In this document: positions 1 to 10,100 of the stretch, in pieces
Numbering within the stretch: the first letter of the stretch is position 1
Layout: each line of letters starts with the position of its first letter
Assembly (NCBI GenBank): GCA_031761405.1
Contig: JASEVX010000013.1
Coordinates: forward strand, 40,376,601 to 40,440,600
From: Serripes groenlandicus
Taxonomy: Eukaryota > Mollusca > Bivalvia > Cardiida > Cardiidae
Direction of reading: 5' to 3'
Length of the DNA: 64,000 bases
Position numbers and translations under genes: made by a program
The notes under the pieces: model-generated
The model's input: only the letters and a program-made list of their open reading frames with translations
Database searches by the model: none
What the model was told of the DNA's origin: nothing

Positions 1-33
1 ATATATAAACCTCCAGCATTCTTCAAGCCTTAC

Positions 34-3000
34 TTTTCGTATAAACCAGATTCCACATTAGATCTCTGACCTCTACTTGGGGAGCCTACTTGGGGACTTG
101 AAGGTTTTACCGCTTGCATAATGACGTTTTCAAAGACTTCCATTAGACCATGAACATTTCTAAAAGCACTGAAAAGAATATAAAATAAATAAATACATGT
201 ACATGTATACTGAAATGCAGGAAATGTTTCAAAAGAAGTAACCTTTTACCAAACAACACATTTGACCATCAACATTTTTAAAAGCTCTGAAAAGAATATA
301 AAATAAAAGTACTGAAAGTACTGCAGGTAGAACTTTGTTGATTAAGATGAGATGCAGAAGTGCCTATAGAAATATTATCTAGACAAAATCCCCACCATGA
401 TAAACAAGTAATGATGCATCAGGCCTGAATGAAATATTTCTAAGATAATAAAAGCTTGTTGGTCTTTTTAAAATGAATTGACCCCAACTTCGAATATATC
501 AGGTACACATAGTACATTTTTTATTATCATATAACCCAATAGCTCTATGGATATCCCACCAGGAGCATGTATAACGGTACAGTGTCTTCCTATGTTCGAC
601 TGTACGTACTCAACTAACTGATGCATTCATAGTGTGCAATATATTAATACAATATATTAATGTTTTCAATGATAACAGTAAACTTAGAAGTGTAATCTAC
701 CAAAACAGTTTTGATTTGAATGATTTTCTGGTTGTTCATCTCTAGTATTATACTGTATGTTTAGTGTCTGTTAAACGAAATTGATCATAAGCTTCTATTT
801 TGACAGGACATTTGTATAGAAATGAACAGATTATTATAAAAAGGCCTACCCCAAAACCAATGTATAAATGTACAAAAGTGTTTTGCTTCTCAAAAACAGA
901 GGGCAATCGTAGCCCGGAAACGATGACATGAGTGATAGATATGTAGCATATGTGTATCTGCTTATATCGGAGACAATTTAACCAAGAGTGTGAATGAAAC
1001 TACTAGGAAAGGACACTGTAAATGAAAGAACAGTTGTTATGATATTAAATCTTTGAACAGTTTGTAAGAGGACCATCAAACTAACATTCCTGTGACATTT
1101 GGATGATATTAGTCCAATGGTTAAGGAGGTTTAAAGCTTAACATTAATTCTACCCTTATTCTGAAGGAGCATGGCAGCTATATTTTCAAACCAATCATGG
1201 CATGAACAAATTAAGCAGGGGGTCACTAAACGAACATTTCCGCTAAATTACAAATATATCTAGAAATCAGACAAAAACTTGAATAGAAAAGGAACTATAA
1301 AGTTTTGTCATTTTGACCCTTTTCTGATGATGTTTGGCTACCATGTTGTTAAACCAATCAATACGGCTTAAGCAAATCTTGGAGAAAATTACTCGAGGAA
1401 CATTTGTGCTTAATTGTCTTGGAATCTGACAAGCGGATTCAGAGAATAAGAATTTTACAGTTTAGGTATTTAATCCCTTCCTACTGCCGCACCAACAACA
1501 TTTATGTTTATAATTTATATCATTGAACAAATTTGAAAGAGGACCACCAAAGGAACATTCCTGCGAAGTTTTGTTGAAATTTGCCCTGTGGATTCTGATG
1601 TTTAAGCTAAACATTCAATTTACCCCTTGTCTGATGCCGCCTGGTAACTTTGTCTTTCAACCAATCAATATTGCTTAAACAATTATGAAGAGGGTCACTG
1701 AGAGAACAAACATGACAAGCGCTTTAAACAAATAGAGTTCCTTGTTGTTTTGTCCAGTGGATAATGATGAGATGTCATTTGAAGCTTAACGTTCAATTTC
1801 CCTTTTAAGATGCCACCTGGTTTCTATGACTTTCAACCAATCAATAAGACTTAAAACATGTAGAGGTTCACTGAATGAACAGTTCTGCTAAATAATCTTG
1901 AAATCAGACAAGCACTTTCATAAGAATGTAGTTTTAAAATTGTGTCATTCTCTTTCCCATGCCGCCTGATTGCCGTATTTAACAACCAAAATTATGAATA
2001 TATTTGAAGAGAGTTATACAAAAATAAATACAAGCTAATTCAGAGGAGAATATTTTTAAATTTTTTGCAAATGTCACAATTTCTGATGCCGCAGCATATT
2101 CTCCGTAGAAAATAAATATCCCCCACAATTCCTTATTTTGCCACAATATTTCCAAAAATCGTCTGCTGCAGAGGCATAGTTGGAAAAGGAGATATTTCTT
2201 GTTTAGAATAAATTATTCATGTTTCCTTGGGTTTAAAATTGGCTGCTGCAAGGGTTTTAACAATCATGTATTAGTGGAAAGAGAACAACAATTCAATTCA
2301 TGCCATATGGTACTTACTTTTCATATGATGCAAATCAAAGTTATAGTACTCACTCTTTAAAAGAACTAAAATCTTCTGATGCAAAGTCTGCAACATCAAA
2401 TTCCCACCTTGCACGTTTTTCATCACTGGAAGTCTGAAATGTAGTGGTCAGTATACAGATATAAATACTATATAATAAATGCTCTGGGATGATCTGTTTA
2501 ACCTGTTCCTACATGCAACACATCTGCAGCAAACAGCTTTGAATATATGGAAAATATCTAAATACATAAAAGTTTTAGTTAAAGAATGAAGTCCGTTGTG
2601 GCAAAAAGAGAAATTTCTCATTATCATCATTTTTCAAATGTAGTCTCCTGAAGGGGCATATGAAAGCGTCTGTATGTGGGAAAGGGTTAATCAATTCTAT
2701 GGGATGAGAAGCCGGAATATTGCAGCAAGATAAATCTCCATATTTTACTGCATGTTCTGTATGAAATCAGCATAACGAGTTGTCGAGGTTCGTACTTATA
2801 CACAATTGAAAAGATTGCGTTTAGGAAGCCCCGGTCAAATCAATTGATGTGGGTACTTGCCCTGTATGTGAAAAATCCCGGGTTCAAGGCTGTTCTTCTC
2901 TCCCTGTGTCATTTATTCCTTTACAACATGCAGACTCTTTCTGGACCCTCTGCATCAGACGACGTTTGAAAACATTGTGACAAAAGGAGGAATTGCTCAT

Positions 3001-5643
3001 CATGAACAATATCTCATTTTGCAACTAATATTTTCTACTCCTTAATTTAATAACAATTCTTTCATTTATAGAGATTTTCAAATGTCTGAAAGAATGTTGG
3101 CCAAGCTGGGGTTCAAACTTCCTATTCCTAGATTGACAGCCTGAGTCTCAAACAGTTACCACAGCTCAGATAACAATTGGAGAGATAGTTTTATAAGTAG
3201 CTTTGTTAGCTCTATGCATAGGGTATTCACCCTGAACCTAGAGGTTCCGGATTAAAACCCCTGATTTGCTGCATAATTTTCTCACTTGCCACAAATGTTT
3301 TTAAAAAGATATATAATGAAATGTCGACAAATGAAATATTGTCTTTATTTCAATAACATATATAAATTATTAAATTCATTGCTTTAGATGTAAGGGACAA
3401 TATTTGACTATGATTTCAGGAAATTGAAGACTCTTCTTGTTCGGAGACCAGCATTATCTTCCTTTTCCAACAATATTCTTGTCTTTGTCTCAATAACATA
3501 TATTAATTATTATATTCTTTTCTGTAGATGTTTTCAATTGCGAAAAGTCCATTATCAAGTCGTAATTAATTCTGTATAAAACTGGATGAAGGTCAATTTA
3601 GGCCAAATACATCCACGGTCATGCTGATCTACAGTAAAAAAGTCCCTTAAAAAAACTTTGTTTGCGACGAAATGAGTGAATGCCTTCACCAGAATGCATT
3701 GAATATATGACATTGAGTTTAAATTAAGTGTAAATGTGTATAGGATGCACTGGAAATGATTGATTTGATAATACTTGGTATTTTGACTTTGTTTAAAAGT
3801 GAAAGTGAGGATGAGAAAACCCAGTTTTGTCCCAGCCTTTTCGTCCAACATGGCGTAAACCATTTTCGCGGGGTGAATTCCGTATTGCATAATGCCTGAC
3901 CCATCAATTCCGTTGGATAATTCTAAAGCTTAGAGGTACATGTGACTCCTTCTAATGATAATGGGTGTTCTACCTGAGACATACTTAGAAAGTGTGACAA
4001 TTGAGGGTTGAAACTGGTTGAGTTACATGAAAACAAAGAAGGAACTTATTTGGTGTATTGTGAATATATTTAACAAGTTTTACAATATAAACCAAATCTC
4101 CAACAGAAGATGTTGGATAATATCTAGGTTAAATATGTCTATCAATGAAAGTATAATAATTTTGAATAGAGTTGAAAACATTCTATCAGGCAAAAGTAGA
4201 AATTGCGCCGCTGCAGCAGACGCGTTTTGGAAGATTTTGTTGCATAAAAAGCAATTTTTCCCTTTTGTAACAACGCCTTCAGCTCTATTCAATAATTATA
4301 CCCACCTGTAATGTCACAATGTTTCCAAGCAGCAGCAGCAGCAGACGCATTTAAGAAAATGTTGTGGCATAAAGACAATAATTATACTTTATGTTTTAAG
4401 ATGTTATTTAAATTTTTGCCTATATTGTAATTATTTTCAAAGATTGCTCCTGCTATTTTGTTGAATGTAGCAAACAAATTCACGCTTTCTGACACCTTTG
4501 CAGCAGACGACTTTGGAAACAAAACGAGCAATTTTTACTTTTGCCACAATGTTTTCAATTTTTTCAATGAATTCTAGCTTCATTTATAGAGTTTCCTTGA
4601 CTTTATCTTGATGTTTTTTTTCGTCTGTTGTAGATTTGTTCTATGGGGGAAAAGATTAAAGTTCATCCAAAATAATTCAGTTAAAATTTCACTTACCCAG
4701 AAATGACCACACATTCTGTTACCACAATCGGATGTTTGGAACACATATATGTTGCCTGTGGTCGTCTGCTTGTATCTCAGAATATATAAATCCGGTGTGA
4801 CATTCCACCCTTCTGGTAACATCTCACTTTCTTCTTCATCGTTACTGCTCTAAAATTGAAAATATATCAATTTCTGTTTTGTTATTCATTAATATTCAAA
4901 TGTTCTTCAGAGAATGATTCTCATGCTAAAAAAACAGATACATGGGAGAGTCTCAAATCATGTTTTTCCAATTCAGTTGATAGACAAAGCTTAACAGGTA
5001 TATAGTCTAACTATTTGGACCTTTCATTACAGAGTCATCAGAAAACGTCTGTATGTGGGAAAGGGATAATGTAATGTTATTAAATTCTTGTTAAGGTTTG
5101 TATAAAGAAGTATTTCACATTTAAACCATTTTCTTGATGCAATACCCCTTCCACCATACAGATGTTTTATGGTGCCTCTGTAGCTGACGACTATTGAAAA
5201 CATTTACGCAAAATTAGAAATCGCGCCTTTTCCCGTATTTTGTTAAACCTTATCTAATAATAGTTGTATTTCAAAACTTCAGAGAATGTGTTTAAAATGT
5301 CGCCTTCTATAGGCTTGGACTACTTATGCGTTTTAGTAATCCCTGCTTAAGGAAAGTGATTAAGATAATTGACTGTGTTTGTCAAAATATATCACATAAA
5401 TGAGAAATGAAAGTGAAAGTAGAAACATTGTGCAATGTCATTCGTTAATAATACGACATTTAAAAAAAAAAAAAAATGAGAAAGATTTTAGTTGGACATA
5501 CCTTTTCGCCCGTCCCTAAACATTTATATCCCGATAAAATGATCTGCCAATGCAATACACTGATGATGCTGTCTTCAGGCGTGTGAATGTCTTTTTTTAT
5601 CGAGTTGAACATTAATTCTAGACCTGTGGCAGCCTTGATCGAT
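34..5643 (-). CDS. FP-domain module 1 (exons 1-4), PI31-like
   Basis: Exons in transcription order are 5502-5643, 4697-4849, 2354-2433 and 34-168 (142, 153, 80 and 135 bp). Donors are GTATGT, GTAAGT, GTGAGT and GTAAGG; every acceptor is AG. In the 170-residue module, PI31 landmarks are LHW at 31-33, GYKCLG at 39-44, LPEGWN at 59-64, LYILRY at 69-74, and a helix starting at about residue 126. The last 25 or so residues are Ser/Pro/Gln-rich and look like a flexible linker. The segment after the LRY strand carries two cysteines (C90 and C95), shared only with modules 3 and 5. Introns hold a TTAA-bounded MITE and degenerate repeats. All exons are open. Exon 4 lies 34 bases from the window edge, so the next module or the gene end is outside. 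Confidence 0.85.
880..2080. repeat. Degenerate tandem repeat of about 190 bp (CCAATCAAT family), module 1
   Basis: Recurrent words are AACCAATCAATA, TTCTGATGCCGCCTGG, GAGGGTCACTGA and AACATTCCTG, spaced at about 150-200 bp, with heavy divergence between units. It occupies most of the intron between exons 4 and 3 and contains no gene. Other copies are at 15260-16450, 31905-32945 and 56745-58130. Confidence 0.65.
2498..2690. mobile_element. TTAA-bounded fold-back MITE, module 1
   Basis: It begins TTAACCTGTTCC and ends GTGGGAAAGGGTTAA, with inner inverted sequences derived from CTGCAGCAGACGACTTTTG. The TTAA ends and terminal CCC/GGG suggest a piggyBac-type nonautonomous element. Counterparts occupy the same site in modules 2-7. 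Confidence 0.75.
2905..3005. mobile_element. Half MITE fragment, module 1 intron
   Basis: It carries CATGCAGACTCTTTCTGG, CAGACGACGTTTGAAAAC and AGGAATTGCTCATCATGA, the left arm of the MITE without a clear right arm. Equivalent pieces lie at about 8400-8510, 17300-17400, 25350-25460, 33765-33860, 45845-45950 and 60095-60190. Confidence 0.65.
4180..4650. mobile_element. Cluster of overlapping MITE arms, module 1
   Basis: Several partial arms follow one another: GCTGCAGCAGACGCGTTTTG near 4210, AGCAGCAGCAGCAGACGC near 4332, CTTTGCAGCAGACGACTTTG near 4495 and TCTGTTGTAGATTTGTTC near 4622. Equivalent clusters are at about 21202-21645, 35100-35545, 47470-47850 and 61170-61580. Nesting or gene conversion between copies is likely. 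Confidence 0.6.
5035..5240. mobile_element. Degraded MITE between exons 2 and 1 of module 1
   Basis: Terminal pieces TCTGTATGTGGGAAAGGG and CATACAGATGTTTTATGG face each other, with a GCTGACGACTATTG arm. In module 3 about 75 bp of the middle is gone. Confidence 0.55.
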
Positions 5644-5879
5644 CTACAAATATGTATCACTCCAAATGAGCTGCATATACAATTATTAATGAAATCTAGT
5701 CTAATTGTCGATTTTAACCTAACGGAAACTTATAAATTAAGTCTAACAAACACTAAGTAAGAAATTTGAGGACAGACATAATCACGTTGTTTGAGAATAA
5801 CAGACAATTAACCTGTATACACAGTTTCATTGGTGATATATTGTATGACAGTTAGTGTATTCTTATCTCACCGAATGTG

Positions 5880-7055
5880 TAATGTTTTGTAATGTTTTTT
5901 CAACGGATCGGAATTATTTGAACAATCTTGAAATAGAATCACACAAGGAACATTTGTACCATATTATTTTCAAATCTGGCCAGCACTTTTGGACAAGAAG
6001 ATTTATTAAGTTTTCACTATGCACATATAAGAAAAACAAGAACGATTTTGAACGATCTTGGTAGAAGATTACCCAAGGAACATTTGTGCATATTGTTTTC
6101 AAATCGGGCCAGTATTTTTGAACAAGAATATTTTTTAAGTTATCACTATATACACATATTAGGAAAATAAGGTCCGTCCACTGGCAGCCATGTTTTTGAA
6201 CGGATCGGAATTATTTCAACACTCTTGAAAGAGGGTCACACAAAGTCCCATTTGTGCCAAATTATTTTCAAATCGGGCCAGTACTTTTTTTTTTTTTTTT
6301 TTTTAATTTTCACAGTTTTAGCTTTACGGCTATAAACAAAACAAGCTCCACCCCTTGTCGGCCGTGATTTTCAACTGATCGGAATAATTTGAACAACTTT
6401 GTAGGAGGGTAACTCAACAAACATATGTGCAAAATGTTTTTTTTTTTTTTAAATCGAGCCTGTACTTCACTATATATATATTATATACATGTAATGAAAA
6501 CAAGCCCCAGCCCGCTGGCAGCCAGGTATTCCTACAGATCGGAATACTATGAACACCATTAATAGAGGGTAACCCAAGGATTACTTTTCCCAATAGAGCA
6601 AGTAGTTTTGGACAAGCACTTTTTTAAATTTTCATTATATATACACATAAGGAAAACAAGCTTGCCTCGTTGCGGCAATGTTTTTCAACGGATCAGAATA
6701 ATTTTACTATCTTGGTAGATGGTTACCGAAGGAACATTTGTGCCAAATTATTTACAAATCGGGCCAATTCTTTATAAGGAAAACAAGCTCCGCCCCCATA
6801 TTTTCAACGGATCGGAATAATTTGAACACTCTTGGTAAAAGGTCACCCAAGGTTCTACATGGAATAGAAATCTTTGAATATCTGTGAAAGAGGACCACCT
6901 AAGGAACATTTCTTTGAAATAATTTTGAGTTTGGGTCATTTATGTAGGAGGAGAAGTCATTTGTAGAAAATGTTAAGAAGGACACACCTACGATGACGGT
7001 GAGGGATCACAATAGCTCACCCTGCAATTCGTGCTCAGGTGAGCTAAACAGTTAC
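5880..7055. repeat. Tandem repeat of about 150 bp (GATCGGAATAATTTGAAC family), between modules 2 and 1
   Basis: About seven units share AACGGATCGGAATAATTTG, AAGGAACATTTGTGC, AATCGGGCCAGTACTTTT and AAGGAAAACAAGCTCC. The block ends CAATAGCTCACC...CAGGTGAGCTAAA, an ending I associate with common bivalve interspersed repeats. A T run is at 6285-6304. No gene. Confidence 0.75.
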
Positions 7056-7176
7056 ATATAAACCCCCGGCCATCTGCTTTCCATACGTTTCATATAAATA
7101 ATTTGTTATGCAAATAAAAACTAAATTTCCTGAGGAAGAAGTTACATATGAACCTCCTGCGTTCTTCAACCCTTAC

Positions 7177-10100
7177 CTGTTGTATAAACCAGGTTCCAGA
7201 TTAGATATCTGACCTGTACTTGAGGAGTCTGCTGGGGGACTTGAAGATTTTACCGTTTGCATAATGACTTGTTCAAAGACTTCAATTAGACCATGAATAT
7301 TACTAAAAGCACTGAAAAAGAATATAAAATAAATAAATACATGTACATGTATACTGAAATGCAGGAAATATTTCAAAACAAGTAACCTTTTTCCAAATAC
7401 AACAAATTTGACCATCAACATTTTTAAAAGCTCTGAAAAGAATATAAAATAAATAAATACCTGTATACTGAATTGCAGGAAATATTTAAAGTTGTCCATA
7501 CTCGTTTTAAAAGTCGTCTGATGCAGATTGGGGCAAAAGGTTTATTACCTTAAGCTTAAATAATGGAATAAGCACATATATGCATGTGACCTTTGAATGG
7601 ATGTGATATTTTAAAAGTCGTCTGCTTTCAATACATATGAGGAAAAATTGTAACATCTTGAAATGTTGACATTAGTTGTGATACGGAGCTGAAAACATAG
7701 TTGGAAAACGCGAAATTGCTTGTTTGGAATAAATTATTCATGTTTCCATGTGTTAAAACTTGACTGCTACAAGGGTGTCAAAAATCATGTATGAGTGGAA
7801 AGAGAACAAGAATCAAATTGATGCCTTATGGTACTTACATTCAATATGATGCAAATCAAAGTTATAGTACTCACTCTTTAAAAGAACTAAAATCTTCTGA
7901 TGCATAGTCAGTAACATCAAATTCCCACGTTGCACGTTTTTCATCACTTGGAGTCTGAAATATAGTGGTCAATATACAGAAATAAATACTATATAATTAA
8001 TGCTCAGGGATGATCTGTTTAACCCGTTCCTATATACAACACATCTGCAGCAAACGGCTTGAATATATGGAAAATGTCTTAATACATAAAAGTTTTAGTT
8101 TAAGAATGGGGTACTTTAAGGCAAAATGAGAAATTGCTCATTATCATCTTTTTGCCACATTTTTCAAATGTTGCCTTCTGAAGGGTCATCTGAAAGCGTA
8201 TGTATGTGGGATATGGTTAATCAATGCTAAGGGGTGAGGAGCAGGAATATTGCAGCATGATACATCTCTATTTTTCACTCTGTGAACTGCATGCTCTGTA
8301 TGACTGCGTGTAGGCATCCCGGTCAAATCAATTGATGTGGGTACTTGCCCTGTATGTGAGGAATCCCGGATTCAAGGCCATTTTTCTCTCTCTCTGTCAT
8401 TTATTCCTTTCCAACATGCAGACGCTTTCTGGGGCTTCTGCAGCAGATGACTTTTGAAATCATCGTGACAAAAGAAGAAATTGCTCATCATGAAATATAT
8501 CTCATTTTGCCACAATATATTTTACTCCTTAATTTAAAAACAATTCTTTCAGTTATAGGTTCCAGATTAAAGCCCCAGATTTGTTGCATAATTTGCTTTC
8601 CCTACTCCAAATGCCTTTGAAAGCACTTGTCAATGTATTTTATGAGAATGCATATATGGAAGGGTCCCATTTAAAAAAAAAAAATGAAAGTATAATGAAA
8701 TGTCGACAAATGAAATCAAACTTTAACAGAAAACCATGCATGAAGGCCAGAACGAGAAGTAATAATAATGTCATCAAGTTTAACCCTTTTCCACATACAA
8801 CAAATCTGCAGCTGATGACATTGTAAACGTTAAGTCAACAATATGGAAATTGTCTATTAAAGATATAACAATAAGTTAATGAAATTGATGTGGCAAAAGG
8901 AAAGAATTCACGTGAAGAGCAGCTTTTCAAAAATCATCTGCTGCAGAGGTGTCAGAAAACGTCTGTATAAGGGAAATGGAGGGTTAAAATCACAATTCTA
9001 AACTGAACCTATGTTACCTTAACCCTCCTCTGAAAATCAATAAATCAATGATATAAGAACAGCATCTGGGATGATTTAAATCAATTACAATTTCCAACAT
9101 TATTTTTCTCATTCGTATGGTGTTTTACTCCACTTCCAATTATTTTTCAGTTATATCAAGGCGTTTTCAGGGTAAGTACTATTGGTCCATGTATACTGAC
9201 AACAATAACTCAGTTGTAATGCTAACCCAACAACCCTGAGCGCAAGGAGGGAAACGATTTTTAAAGTATTTTTAAAGCATTTTGTATGACCCAACCGGAG
9301 CTCGAACCCGCGACCTCCCACACCTGAGGCAGACACTCCACCACAATACCGCCTAGACGATCGAAAACCAGAATACCCCATCTTATCTAAATCTCTGGAG
9401 AGCCAGAACACAAGGTGTAAGGGACCCGGCCGGGTAGCTCAATTGGTAGCGTATCTGACTCGTGATCTGGAGGTCACGGGTTCGATACCCGGTTGCGGCG
9501 ACATTCTTTCGGGCGATGTTTTCCATTGCCTCTCACCTCTGATCTATGTGAGAAAGCAGTCAGTGGCTTAGAAAGAATGTTGTGTAAGTACTGGTGTGGG
9601 ACAGCCAGGAAAACATGGGTAGGTGCACTGACCGCCGTGATATGACCAAAGCTGTTGAAAGCGGCGTTAAACTCCAAACAAACAAACAAACAAACAAGGT
9701 GTAAGGGACTATATTTTAATTAATATTTCAGGAAATTAAAGACTCTCCTTAGCTGGAACCTAACATTATTTTCCTTTTCCCAACAATATTGTCTTTATTT
9801 CAATAACATATTTAAATTATTATATTCTTTGCTCTAGATGTAAGGGACAATATTTAATTATAATTACCCCAGCATTTTCAGACTCTTCTTAGTTGGAGCC
9901 CAACATTATCTTCCTTTTACAACAATATTCTAGTCTTTGTCTCAATAACATATATTAGTTATTATTTTCTTTTCTGTAGATGTTTTCAATAGCGAAAAGT
10001 CCATTATCAAGTCGTTTTAATTCTGTATAAAACTGGATGAAGGTCAAATTAGGCCAAATACATCCACGGTTATGCTGATCTACAGTCAAATAGTCCCTTA

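Noticed and set aside
3555..3890. A minus-strand frame of about 110 codons repeated near 10000-10355, 17932-18267, 26662-27003 and 34471-34794
   Set aside because: The copies differ by frame-shifting indels (for example AAAAAACTTTG versus AAAAACGTTG) and lack splice or start context. They repeat because the modules are duplicated.
4018..4311. A 97-codon plus-strand frame repeated at 34922-35215
   Set aside because: It runs from intron sequence into MITE arms; the module 3 copy is cut by the LINE. No protein similarity was recognised.
5880..7055. Regularly spaced repeats considered as a CRISPR array
   Set aside because: Units are about 150 bp, diverged and embedded in eukaryotic introns. There is no short identical repeat with unique spacers.
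9426..9500. A possible tRNA gene
   Set aside because: A and B boxes are present, but the acceptor stem does not pair well and the segment continues into a SINE body, an AAAC-type tail and target duplications.
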